49,492 nucleotides of DNA, taken from assembly GCA_903929765.1 (NCBI GenBank), contig CAIYVX010000050.1, positions 1-49,492 of the forward strand, in the 5' to 3' direction. Every line of letters begins with the position of its first letter. Within the stretch, counting starts at the first letter, position 1. The stretch is from an uncultured Planctomycetia bacterium (GTDB lineage Bacteria; Planctomycetota; Phycisphaerae; FEN-1346; JAACEH01). The notes below the pieces were generated by a model. That model was not told the origin of the DNA, ran no database searches, and worked only from the letters and a program-made list of their open reading frames with translations. Of this stretch, positions 17,998-26,680 are shown in pieces. The translations under genes were made by a program, and so were the position numbers.

Positions 17998-18920
17998 GGC
18001 TTCAGCCCCAGCTTTTGCGTCACCGTCTTGACGATCCCCGCCGCATCAATGCCGACCAGGTGCCAGAGATAGGCCTGCGAGCCGGCCTCGTGCAAATACT
18101 GGTCCGGGGCCGTGATCTGCGTCAGCAGGGGCCGCTCCGGACAGGCAGCCATTTCCGCCCCCAGAGCCTCGCCCAGCCCGCCGCAGGGCAGATGTTCCTC
18201 GATGACAAAACAATGGCTGACCCGCGCTTCGCGCAGGAAAGCCGTCAACCCAGCCACCGGCTTGACCGTGTGCGCCCCGATGACCCACGGCCGCAGACCT
18301 TGCCCGGCCAGTTGGTCCGCCGCCTTCAGGGCTTCGCCGGCAATCGGGCCGCAGGCCACCAGGGCCACCTCCTGGCCCTCGCGCAGCACCCGCGGCTCGC
18401 CGAGCACGGCCGGCCGGGCCTGCTGCGTCAGCGTCGGCTCCTTGTTCCGCCCCAGCCGCAGATAGACCGGGCCGTTCAAGGCGAACGCCTGAGCGAGCAA
18501 TTGCTGTGTTTCCGGCGAATCGCAGGGACAGAGTACCGTCATCCCGGCCAAGGCTCGCATCAGGGCCACGTCGTCCACGCCGTGGTGCGTCGAGCCGTTG
18601 GGGCCGTAAGCATATCCGCCGCCCACGCCGACCATCAGCACCGGCAAATTCATGTTGCAGACGTCATCGCGAATCTGCTCCAGGCACCGCGCCGTCACAA
18701 ACGGCACAATCGAGTAGACCACCGGCCGCAGTCCGGCCAGAGCCATTCCCGCCGCCGTGGTGACCATGTTCGCTTCGCTGACGCCCATGTTCAGGAAACG
18801 TCCCGGACACTGCGCTGCAAAACCGTCAAAAAGTTTGTAGCCCAGGTCGGCCGTCAGGAACACAATGCGCTTGTCCTGGGCCCCCAGACGAGTCAATTCC
18901 TGCACAAAGGCGTCTCTCAT
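17994..18920 (-). CDS. Transketolase-like C-terminal subunit
   Basis: 308 residues: pyrimidine-binding (about 1-165) and C-terminal domains of transketolase/DXS-like enzymes. Visible features are VFLTADLGYKLFDGFAAQ, NMGVSEANMVTTAAG with the conserved Glu that activates thiamine, and THHGVDDVALMRA. It overlaps the N-terminal subunit gene by ATGA, so the two should form one thiamine-diphosphate enzyme transferring a two-carbon ketol unit. Split transketolases in sugar loci are usually tied to unusual or branched sugars; the substrate here is not known. Confidence 0.87.
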   Translation of the reverse strand: MRDAFVQELTRLGAQDKRIVFLTADLGYKLFDGFAAQCPGRFLNMGVSEANMVTTAAGMALAGLRPVVYSIVPFVTARCLEQIRDDVCNMNLPVLMVGVGGGYAYGPNGSTHHGVDDVALMRALAGMTVLCPCDSPETQQLLAQAFALNGPVYLRLGRNKEPTLTQQARPAVLGEPRVLREGQEVALVACGPIAGEALKAADQLAGQGLRPWVIGAHTVKPVAGLTAFLREARVSHCFVIEEHLPCGGLGEALGAEMAACPERPLLTQITAPDQYLHEAGSQAYLWHLVGIDAAGIVKTVTQKLGLKP

Positions 18921-19732
18921 GAGCCACCTTCCAGTTCCGCCAGCCCGCGCCGCAAATCATCCGGCGAAAGCGGTCGATAGTGCCACTCCAGATTATTCTC
19001 CATGAACGAGACGCCCTTGCCCTTGACGGTATGGGCCACCACGGCGCGCGGCCGGCCGTCGCTTGGCGCCGTCAGAGCCTCAAGCAACTGGCCGAAATCA
19101 TGCCCGTCAATTTCCCGCGTGTCCCAGCCGAAGGCCCGCCACTTGTCCGCCAGCGGCTCCAACTGGGTAATCTCGGTACTCTTGCCGGTGGCCTGAAGTT
19201 TGTTGAAATCGATGATGGCCGTCAGGTGGCCCAGGTCGTGTTTCGGGGCCCACAGCGCCGCTTCCCAGACCGAGCCTTCGTTGCACTCGCCGTCGCTGAG
19301 GACCACAAAGACGCGGTAATCCACCCCCATGAGCCGCGCCGCCTTGGCCAGACCGACGCCCAGTCCCAGGCCGTGCCCCAGCGAACCGGTCGTGGCTTCG
19401 ATGCCCGGCGGCTGGCAACGCGACGGATGCTCGGCCAGCATCGAACCGTCGGCGGCATACGAATTCAGGCAGGAAACCTCCAGGTACCCGCACTCGGCCA
19501 GGCAGGCGTACAGGGCTGCGCTGGCGTGGCCCTTGCTCAGGATGATCCGGTCGCGGTCCGGCGCGTCGGTCCGGGCGGGGCTGACGCGGGCCACTTCCGT
19601 GTAGAGCGCCGTCAGAATATCGACGCACGACAGGGCGCAGGCAATGTGCGGCGCTCGCGCCGCCTCCGACATCGTCAGAATGCGCCGGCGGATGGACCGG
19701 GCCCGGCTAATCAACAATTCATAATTCGCCAT
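18917..19732 (-). CDS. Transketolase-like N-terminal subunit
   Basis: 271 residues. Thiamine-diphosphate binding region VVLSDGECNEGSVWEA...IIDFNKLQ, plus ILSKGHASAALYA, SLGHGLGLGVGLA and HTVKGKGVSFMEN. With the gene that overlaps it downstream it makes a complete two-subunit transketolase. It follows the methyltransferase by 25 bases and is part of the sugar block. Confidence 0.9.
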   Translation of the reverse strand: MANYELLISRARSIRRRILTMSEAARAPHIACALSCVDILTALYTEVARVSPARTDAPDRDRIILSKGHASAALYACLAECGYLEVSCLNSYAADGSMLAEHPSRCQPPGIEATTGSLGHGLGLGVGLAKAARLMGVDYRVFVVLSDGECNEGSVWEAALWAPKHDLGHLTAIIDFNKLQATGKSTEITQLEPLADKWRAFGWDTREIDGHDFGQLLEALTAPSDGRPRAVVAHTVKGKGVSFMENNLEWHYRPLSPDDLRRGLAELEGGS

Positions 19733-19757
19733 GATCGCCTGGCTCTCTCAAAAACGC

Positions 19758-20663
19758 CTAACTCGGCTTGCGGGCAATGATGCACTGGTTGCCAAAACAG
19801 ACGCTCAGCGGCACCCGGCCCAGCCCGAGTCCGTCCATCATTCCCCGCATCATGCCCTTCAGGCCCTGAGGCAGTGGCGCCAAATGCGCCCAATAATCGG
19901 CGGGGTAACGATCCCAGACCCGAAATACGTCTTCGACCGCAAAGCCGTTCTTCTCAAACAGCTTGCGAATGGTTTGCTGATCGTACAAGACGACGTGTTC
20001 GATGTCGAGCATCGGACAGCGCCGCCCCAGGAGCCGCGCCGGCCAGGAGCGAATGTCGTGGCAGATCCAGTACATCACCCCGCCCGGCGCGAGCATCCGA
20101 TAAGCCATTTGCAGCACTTCGTTGGGCTGCACCAGATGGTCCAGCACCTGAAACCCGCAGACCAGCGAAAAGCTGTTCGCCGGAAAAGTCTCCTCTTTCA
20201 GATACCCCAGCACGATCTCCGGCCGGATTTCCGCCGGGGCCTTGGCCATGGCGTCTTCGCTCGGCTCGACTCCGCGAACCATCTGGAACCCCGCCGCGTG
20301 CAACGCCTTGAGGAAAAAGCCGTGCCCGCAGCCGATCTCCAGTGCCCCGCGCCGGTCCGCCAGAACCGGCAAGACCCGACTCTTCAGATACCGGGCATAA
20401 GTGGCCCCGGTATAATCCGCCAGCGACTCATAGGTGACTTTGCTGCCACGATACAGATTGAGGATGGTGTCTTCGTCCAGGATCGGATCGGCCCGCAGAC
20501 AGCCGGTGCGGCGGTTGCGCACCATGCGATAATGCAACCGGTCCGGCATCCGCCGGGCCGAAAACACGGCCGTGTCCACCTGCGCGGGGTCCCAGTTGGC
20601 CGGGAACACTTCCACGTCGGCGTCATCGGTGCCATCGAGCGGACATTTGGTGTGGACCAGCAT
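19758..20663 (-). CDS. Class I SAM methyltransferase (sugar/glycan context)
   Basis: 301 residues from the ATG within a TGATG overlap with the epimerase stop; longer frames upstream run antisense to nothing useful. An N-terminal region (KCPLDGTDDADV then RLHYRMVRNRRTGC) precedes a Rossmann domain with LEIGCGHGFFLKALHAAG (about 112-130), VEPSEDAM and FQVLDHLVQP. C- or O-methylation of a nucleotide sugar or glycan end is plausible from the neighbours. Confidence 0.8.
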   Translation of the reverse strand: MLVHTKCPLDGTDDADVEVFPANWDPAQVDTAVFSARRMPDRLHYRMVRNRRTGCLRADPILDEDTILNLYRGSKVTYESLADYTGATYARYLKSRVLPVLADRRGALEIGCGHGFFLKALHAAGFQMVRGVEPSEDAMAKAPAEIRPEIVLGYLKEETFPANSFSLVCGFQVLDHLVQPNEVLQMAYRMLAPGGVMYWICHDIRSWPARLLGRRCPMLDIEHVVLYDQQTIRKLFEKNGFAVEDVFRVWDRYPADYWAHLAPLPQGLKGMMRGMMDGLGLGRVPLSVCFGNQCIIARKPS

Positions 20664-21661
20664 CACTTCCCCTTGGACGGGCGATAAAGTCCGTGGTGTT
20701 CGCGGAACCACGACAGTGTCCGCGACAACCCTTCTTCCAGCGTGACCCGCGGGGCGCTGCCCAAAACGCGCCGCAATTTGCTGATGTCCGCCAGCCACGT
20801 CTGCGTATCCCAGGTCCGGGCCGTCAGGGTGCCCCACTTGGTGCGGATGGCCGCCCCGTTGACCTTGCCCAGCGTGGCCACCAGTTGCTGCAAGTCCGTT
20901 TGCAGCCCCGTCCCGACGTTGATCACCTCGCCGTTGATGGCCTTGAGCTTCTCCGTCTCCAGATACGCGTCAACAATATCATCAATATATATGAAATCCC
21001 GCACGGTCCGCGGCGAAACCATCTCGATCGGCGCATCGTCCAGCGCCGCCAGCATCAGCCGCGGAATGAGCCGCGTCGGCTCCTCATACGGGCCGTACAC
21101 GCTGAACGGCCGGATGGTCACAATCGTCCCGCCGCCGGTGCGTCCGACGTGCTGGCACAGCAACGACTGGGCCACTTTGGCCACGGCGTAAAAACTGTTC
21201 GGATCGGGCATGTCCGTCTCGCGCATGGCGAACTGCTTCACGCCGTACTCGGACGAACTGCCCGTGTTGACCAGCAATTCGTAGTCCACCCGCTGGGAGG
21301 CCCGCACCAGGTTCCACAGGCCCAGGACGTTGACCAGCAGAATCTTTTCGGCGTCCTGCTGATAGTGATAGGCCCCGTGTGTCGCCAGGTGGTAAACCAC
21401 CTTCGGTCGCACCTGGCCCACGATGCGCTCGACCGCCGGGGCGTCCGTCAAGTCCGCCCGGTGGACGTGCAGCTTGCTCGCAATATCCGCCAGCCGCCAG
21501 GTGACCGAGGAGGACTTGACCAGGATGTGGACTTCCTCGCCGCGCTGCACCAGCCGGCGGCACAGGTTGGCCCCGATGAACCCCGCCGCCCCCGTGACCA
21601 GAAAGCGGCGCCGGTTCGACTTCCGCAGCTTCTTAACCGGCCGCGTTTTCGTTCCCGGCAT
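20663..21661 (-). CDS. NAD(P)-dependent nucleotide-sugar epimerase/dehydratase
   Basis: 332 residues, extended SDR family. Cofactor motif LVTGAAGFIGANL (about 21-33), catalytic TGSSSEYG and YAVAK, and RPFSVYGP. It acts on a nucleoside-diphosphate sugar in the cytoplasm; the precise reaction (epimerisation, 4,6-dehydration or reduction) cannot be read. A basic N-terminal leader of about 18 residues precedes the fold. It sits 29 bases after the membrane protein gene. Confidence 0.87.
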   Translation of the reverse strand: MPGTKTRPVKKLRKSNRRRFLVTGAAGFIGANLCRRLVQRGEEVHILVKSSSVTWRLADIASKLHVHRADLTDAPAVERIVGQVRPKVVYHLATHGAYHYQQDAEKILLVNVLGLWNLVRASQRVDYELLVNTGSSSEYGVKQFAMRETDMPDPNSFYAVAKVAQSLLCQHVGRTGGGTIVTIRPFSVYGPYEEPTRLIPRLMLAALDDAPIEMVSPRTVRDFIYIDDIVDAYLETEKLKAINGEVINVGTGLQTDLQQLVATLGKVNGAAIRTKWGTLTARTWDTQTWLADISKLRRVLGSAPRVTLEEGLSRTLSWFREHHGLYRPSKGK

Positions 21662-21690
21662 GATCTCTCCTTCAAAACTTCCGTCGCGTG

Positions 21691-23493
21691 TTATTTGATG
21701 TCCATGGCCATGCCGCCACCCGTGTTCAGGAGAGCCTGGCGGTCGTTGGTCAGAACTTTCAAGCTTACCTCGTGCCGTCCGGGCGCCACCACCTTAGCCG
21801 GCAGGAGGCGCTGGAAGCCGCAGTGCAGCAACCCCTCGTTTTGCAGTCTCGTTGCCACCTCGGGACGTGGCGCGCCATAGTAGAGCGGATATTCCTTGCC
21901 GTCAAGCACCAGGTAGACGCCCCCGGCCAGATCGCCATGCACAGAATCGACCGCCCAGCCGGTGACGGAATAAGCCTTATGGTCATCAATCTCCTGGAAG
22001 CCGTCGATTTTGAACTGCGTGGGGTCGCTCAACCTGGGCAGAGTGTCACTCAAGGGCGCGTACTTCTCGGCTATTCCGCCTTTGGCGAAAACATTGTCGC
22101 CCTGACGCTTCAGAAAGGCCGCCTTGGAACGTAATGAGTCAAGGTAGCCAGGATTATAAACCTCGTCCGGCTGGTCTTCGATGGTCGACACCACGAAGGC
22201 CAGATATTGACGCACCTCTCGACCGCGGCTTCCGGATAGATATCCGGCTACGTCGCCCAGGCCGACGACGAGCAACAATAGTCCGATCAGGACGCCCTGG
22301 AACCGCCAAAGCCGACTGGCGGGATGTTCCCTGGCCAGCGAAATGAGAATAACGTAGGTCGCCGCCACCAGGGAAATCGCAAATGTCGAGTAGCGCGACG
22401 ACAGGGCCTGGTGGACGCCCAGACCTGATCGACCGATGGTTATGGACAAGATGGTCAGCAGAGAATAAACCATCGTCGCCAGCCAGAACGAGTAGCGGTG
22501 CCATTGCCGGCGCCTGATCACCAAAGCAACCGCGAGCGCCGCCAGGAGCAGGATCTCCGCCCCCAGCACGAGAGCCGCCAGCACGGGCATCCGGCTATGG
22601 CTGCCGGAGCCGCCGACCAGGGCGCCGCCGACGGAGGCCAACAGGTAGGCCGGCGAAAAAATGAATCCCGGATGATGGGCGGGTTTGACATAACCGTGAA
22701 AATACGTCAACCAGACGCCGCAGCCGATCACCATCCAGGCGAGGGAGAGGGCGATCTTGAGACGCCGATTGATGGCCAGCAGGAAAATTTGCACCAACCC
22801 GGCCGGCCAGGCCAGCAGCCCCTGAGCGCAAGAGAAAGAGGCTACGACCGCCAGGGCCAGGGCGCCGGCCAGCGGCGCCAACCAATTTCTGTCCCGGACC
22901 AGACGCAGGCAAAAGAAAACGGCGATCGAGGCGGCCTGGACCATGACGAAAACAATCAGCAGGCCCAGGAGCAGAGTTTCGGCCTGCTTCCAACTCATCG
23001 TCAGGAAGGCCGCCGGCGCCAGGAGCCACAGGGCGGATCGTCCGGGGAAGTCCTTGACGTACACATAGATGTACATTGCCAGAACCGCCGCGAGCAGCAG
23101 CACTGAACAGTACATTTCGACAATTGTATTATATTTAGTCGCCAGTCCCAGGCCGAGCACGGTCAATTCCGGAAAGAACGTCCGATGCTCGTTGTGCAAC
23201 GACCAGAGATCGGAGAAGGTCAGCGTGCCCGCCGCCTGATGCTCAAAGAGGAAGAGCCGGTCCCACTCATCCCCGCTAATCACGTTGACGCCGAACAGCC
23301 AGACATAGACAAAACCCAGGGCCACGGCCAGAAAAATCGGGATCCAGGCCGCGCGAGACCGCCCGTGTGGCGAGGGCAGCGCGGAAGAAAGGTTTACTCT
23401 TCGGTGGGCGGTCTCGCCGACACCGGTCTCGGCGGGACCGGGCTTCGCGCCGGCCGGTTCGCAGTTGGGCTGGGGAGCGGACTCTGGGGACAT
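21691..23493 (-). CDS. Polytopic membrane protein, EHRxFFP family (paralogue A)
   Basis: 600 residues; GGAGG precedes the ATG. A Pro-rich cytoplasmic start leads to about ten hydrophobic segments (about 48-430). The first loop carries an acidic motif (ISGDEWD) and HNEHRTFFPE, shared by two more copies at 28563-30377 and 30526-32325. The soluble C-terminal region (about 470-600) holds GWAVD...GGVYLVLDGKEYP...GFQRLLPA...LTNDRQALL, a probable beta-sandwich. An acidic motif in the first outer loop of a many-segment protein fits a GT-C type glycosyltransferase using lipid-linked sugars, but this is inference. Confidence 0.82.
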   Translation of the reverse strand: MSPESAPQPNCEPAGAKPGPAETGVGETAHRRVNLSSALPSPHGRSRAAWIPIFLAVALGFVYVWLFGVNVISGDEWDRLFLFEHQAAGTLTFSDLWSLHNEHRTFFPELTVLGLGLATKYNTIVEMYCSVLLLAAVLAMYIYVYVKDFPGRSALWLLAPAAFLTMSWKQAETLLLGLLIVFVMVQAASIAVFFCLRLVRDRNWLAPLAGALALAVVASFSCAQGLLAWPAGLVQIFLLAINRRLKIALSLAWMVIGCGVWLTYFHGYVKPAHHPGFIFSPAYLLASVGGALVGGSGSHSRMPVLAALVLGAEILLLAALAVALVIRRRQWHRYSFWLATMVYSLLTILSITIGRSGLGVHQALSSRYSTFAISLVAATYVILISLAREHPASRLWRFQGVLIGLLLLVVGLGDVAGYLSGSRGREVRQYLAFVVSTIEDQPDEVYNPGYLDSLRSKAAFLKRQGDNVFAKGGIAEKYAPLSDTLPRLSDPTQFKIDGFQEIDDHKAYSVTGWAVDSVHGDLAGGVYLVLDGKEYPLYYGAPRPEVATRLQNEGLLHCGFQRLLPAKVVAPGRHEVSLKVLTNDRQALLNTGGGMAMDIK

Positions 23494-23510
23494 AAGGAAG
23501 TCTTTCCTCC

Positions 23511-23602
23511 CTACTTGATATCCACACTATAACTCGGAACAGCCAGAAGGGCCTGGCGGTCTTTGGTCAGAATTCTCAAGCTTACCTCGGGCTCGGGCTG
23601 CC
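23511..23602 (-). pseudogene. Leftover tail of a fourth EHRxFFP-family gene
   Basis: Reading down from about 23588 gives EVSLRILTKDRQALLAVPSY then SVDIK and a TAG stop (23511-23513). This matches the last 25-27 residues of paralogue B (KILTDDRQALWTVPSFSVDIK, split here only for reference) and of paralogue A. It is fused directly after the stop of the epimerase gene and directly before paralogue A. The rest of the gene is gone, so it is a deletion scar. Confidence 0.85.
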
Positions 23603-23603
23603 T

Positions 23604-24593
23604 CTATCCTCGCGGCACGAGCTTCTCACGAACGTAGCGGATCGTATCGTCGAGAATGAAGTCGATTTCGTATTTGGGCTTCCAGCCGAGGAGCCGGCCG
23701 GCCTTTTCTGACCGCCCCACCCGGAATTGCACGTCATCTTTGGGCGCCGGCAGGTTCTTGAACCCCGGCCAGGGCAGGGCGGGGTTGACCCGCTGCCAGA
23801 TCATCGTGGCCAGGTCGGCGACCGAGAATGTCGCGTTGCCGCAAATGTTCAGGTCATCATTTCTGATGTTTTTCCGCAGCACCAGCGACAGGGCCTCGGC
23901 CACGTCGCGGGCGTGCGTGAACGTCCGCACCTGGCTTCCCTCACCGAGAATCTCGAACGGCGACTGCTTGATTAAGGCCTTGTAAACGAAATCGGGAATG
24001 ACATGAGCCATCCCAAAGGCCGCCTCGCCGGAACTCTTGACCTCGGGCAATTCCCCGCTACCCACCGCGTTGAACGGCCGGATGATCAGGTACTTCAGCC
24101 CGAATTCCTGCGCCGCCCCGCGGGTGATAAATTCTCCGAACAGCTTCTGCATCCCGTAATTCGTCAGCGGCACGGGCTGCGTCAGGGCATCCTCCTCCGT
24201 CACCGGGCGCTGCACCCGTTCGTAAACCATCGACGAGGAAAAATAGACGAACGTCGCCTCCGGGCACGCGGCCAGCGTCGAATCAATTGCGCTGGTCACG
24301 ATTTCCGTGTTGTCGCGCGAAATCTGGTAGGGAATCTTGTGGAAGTAGGCGATGCCGCCGATCAGCGCCGCCAGGCAGACCACCACGTCGTAGCCCGCAT
24401 AGTCGCGCGGGTAGAGACAACGAACGTCCTTCCAGATCAGCCGGAAATTTTTGTGCTTGTAGAAATCGTGTTCCACGTAACCGTACTTGGAAAAATTATC
24501 CACGCAAGTCAGTTCGTGGCCGTCCTCGAGGAACTGCCGCGCCAGGTACGAGCCGATGAATCCGCAACCGCCGAGAGAAAGTATTTTGGCCAC
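23604..24593 (-). CDS. NAD-dependent nucleotide-sugar epimerase
   Basis: 329 residues, extended SDR. GGCGFIGSYLARQF at the start binds NAD; FSSSMVYE and YGMQK are the catalytic elements; RPFNAVGSGE follows. It resembles the UDP-sugar/GDP-sugar epimerases found with polysaccharide genes. It is 48 bases from the GT2 gene upstream, and the remnant membrane-gene tail directly abuts its end. Confidence 0.87.
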   Translation of the reverse strand: MAKILSLGGCGFIGSYLARQFLEDGHELTCVDNFSKYGYVEHDFYKHKNFRLIWKDVRCLYPRDYAGYDVVVCLAALIGGIAYFHKIPYQISRDNTEIVTSAIDSTLAACPEATFVYFSSSMVYERVQRPVTEEDALTQPVPLTNYGMQKLFGEFITRGAAQEFGLKYLIIRPFNAVGSGELPEVKSSGEAAFGMAHVIPDFVYKALIKQSPFEILGEGSQVRTFTHARDVAEALSLVLRKNIRNDDLNICGNATFSVADLATMIWQRVNPALPWPGFKNLPAPKDDVQFRVGRSEKAGRLLGWKPKYEIDFILDDTIRYVREKLVPRG

Positions 24594-24641
24594 GACGGAA
24601 TCTCCTTTAGAAAACGGTTGGGCCGGAACCGACCCCCGCGC

Positions 24642-25367
24642 CTACTTGCGCCGGCTGCCACACCACCGGCTTTTCATGGCGTAAAAGTACCACTTCAGAT
24701 AAAAGGGCAGCCATTTCCACAATCGAAACCGCGACGTGCCGGCGGTCCGGTCCGTCCAGGTCGAGGGCACCTCCGAAATCCGTCCCCCGGCGGCGAAGGT
24801 CTTGACCACGATTTCCATCCCGATCTCGAACCCGCCGGTGCTTTCGATGGTCAGGCGGTCGAGCAGATCCTTCCGGTACATCTTGAAACTGTTGGTCACG
24901 TCATGGGTCGGGATCCCGGCCAGGTAATGGAGCGAGACGCCCGCCAGACGCGACAGCGTGCGCTTCAGCAGCGGGCCCCCGAACTGCCGCCCGCTGCGCA
25001 TGTAGCGCGAGCCGCAGACCACATCGTCCCCCTGGCGGAACTTTTCGAGCATCGGCGGCACGGCCGAAAGATCGTCGGCCAGGTCGGCCATGCAGACCAG
25101 AACCGCCGGGCCGTGGGCTTCCTTGAAGCCGGTGCGAATGGCGTTCAAGGCCCCGCGCCCCAGCGTGTTGCGGACCAGACGTACGGGAAAAGAGTATTTT
25201 TTTTCCAGATCCCGGACCACCGGCAGCGTGTTGTCTTCCTCGAAGTCGTAGACCAGCAGGGCTTCGTTGACCGCCGGGCCGATGTGTGTCTGGATCTGGT
25301 CAAACAGGCGGCGAATGTTCTCGCCCTCGTTGTAGACCGGAATGACCAGCGACAGGTCCGCGCTCAT
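24642..25367 (-). CDS. Family 2 glycosyltransferase
   Basis: 241 residues from the ATG at 25367, which overlaps the dehydrogenase stop as ATGA; the longer open frame lies inside the dehydrogenase gene. The GT-A domain has LSLVIPVYNEGENI, YDFEEDNT, GRGALNAIRTGF and CMADLADD (in place of the usual DADL/DGDL), then TNSFKMYRKDLL and FEIGMEIVVK. No C-terminal membrane pair, but a hydrophobic/aromatic end (LWKWLPFYLKWYFYAMK). Dolichyl-phosphate-sugar-synthase-like; donor and acceptor unknown. Confidence 0.85.
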   Translation of the reverse strand: MSADLSLVIPVYNEGENIRRLFDQIQTHIGPAVNEALLVYDFEEDNTLPVVRDLEKKYSFPVRLVRNTLGRGALNAIRTGFKEAHGPAVLVCMADLADDLSAVPPMLEKFRQGDDVVCGSRYMRSGRQFGGPLLKRTLSRLAGVSLHYLAGIPTHDVTNSFKMYRKDLLDRLTIESTGGFEIGMEIVVKTFAAGGRISEVPSTWTDRTAGTSRFRLWKWLPFYLKWYFYAMKSRWCGSRRK

Positions 25368-26551
25368 ATCTGGCAGCCTTTGCCGAAAATGTTCCAGACA
25401 TCGACCACCACCTTGCCCTCGATCTGCAACTGGCGGTATTCCTTGTGCGGCGTCCCGACGATGATGATGTCCGACCGGCGGATCAACTCTTCGGTCGAAA
25501 CGAAGGACGGATCCTTGATGTACACGTCGCAGCAAAGGACGTGGGCCGTCTCGAACGCCAGGATTTTGCGGAGCTTGTAGGCCAGCGAGTCGCGCGGATC
25601 GTCCACGTCGGCCTTGAAGGCCATGCCCAGGATGCCCACCGTTTTGTGCTGGAGATCGTGCTGTTTGCGCAGCCGGTTCACGATGTAGTGCGGCAGACCC
25701 TCGTTCACGAGCAGCGACGCATGGCCGAGGAAAAAGGTGTGGTTATTGTAGGCCGAAAGTTGGATCGTGTCCTTGTACAGGCACGGTCCGGCGGCGAAGC
25801 CCGGGGCGGGCAGGTCGGCCGCCCGCGGATATTTGTGCTTGATGGCGTGGAGAATTTTATAGAAATCCAGCCCGGCGTCGTTGGCCACCGTGAAAAACTG
25901 GTTGGCGATGGCGAACTTGATGTAGCGGTAAACGTTGGTGAAGAGCTTGGCCATTTCGGCCTCAAGCGGCTCCAGCCGCACGATCTCCGGATTGAGAATG
26001 CTGAAGAGCTTGGCGGCCCGCTCCGCCGCCGCCGGCGTGGCCCCCGAAACGATGTGCGGCAAAGTCACCAGTTCCCGCAGGGCGTAGCCCTCGGCGATCC
26101 GCTCGGGACAGAAGGCGATGTCGACCTTGTGCCCGCGCTCGCTGAGAAAATCCTGGAGCCGCCGTGTCGTGCCCGGATAGACCGTGCTGCGCAGAATGAT
26201 CAGTTGTCCGTCGCGCAAGCGGCGCTCGTAGGCCTGAAAGACCTGAAGCAGGGCCTCAAACTCCGGGCTGAGGTGGGCGTCCACCGGTGTCCCCGTGATC
26301 AGGATGACCGTGTCCGCCGCACTGATGGTTTCGTCCGAATCGGAGCAGACCAGCGTGCCGTCGGCCAGCACTTTCTTCAGCGTGTCGGCGGCGTCGTACT
26401 CGACGAAGGGGAGCCGGCCTTCGCGGACCGTTTTCAGCGCCGACTGCGAAATGTCGAAGGCGCATACCTTCAGACCCTTCGCGGCGAAAGCCATGGAGAG
26501 GGGCAAGCCGACGTGGCCCAGGCCGCCCACGACACAGATGTCAAAGTGCAT
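25364..26551 (-). CDS. UDP-glucose/UDP-ManNAc-type nucleotide-sugar dehydrogenase
   Basis: 395 residues from the ATG at 26551 (GGAGGATCG upstream). The N-terminal NAD domain has VVGGLGHVGLP (about 7-17). The central domain has KLFTNVYRYIKFAIANQ, and the catalytic Cys lies in GPCLYKDT, where the family normally has GGxCFPKD. The C-terminal domain has VGILGMAFKADVDDPRDS. It oxidises a UDP- or GDP-sugar twice to the uronic acid. First gene of the sugar-precursor block in transcription order. Confidence 0.87.
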   Translation of the reverse strand: MHFDICVVGGLGHVGLPLSMAFAAKGLKVCAFDISQSALKTVREGRLPFVEYDAADTLKKVLADGTLVCSDSDETISAADTVILITGTPVDAHLSPEFEALLQVFQAYERRLRDGQLIILRSTVYPGTTRRLQDFLSERGHKVDIAFCPERIAEGYALRELVTLPHIVSGATPAAAERAAKLFSILNPEIVRLEPLEAEMAKLFTNVYRYIKFAIANQFFTVANDAGLDFYKILHAIKHKYPRAADLPAPGFAAGPCLYKDTIQLSAYNNHTFFLGHASLLVNEGLPHYIVNRLRKQHDLQHKTVGILGMAFKADVDDPRDSLAYKLRKILAFETAHVLCCDVYIKDPSFVSTEELIRRSDIIIVGTPHKEYRQLQIEGKVVVDVWNIFGKGCQI

Positions 26552-26680
26552 TTCGATCCTCCGGTGTTTGGAGAAAACGACCGTCGTCGGCGCGGACCAA
26601 GACCTGCGCACCGCATAGACGGGCTATCTTACAGGCTACAGGTTTAGGTATGAAACAAAAAAAACTGCCGACCGGACTAT

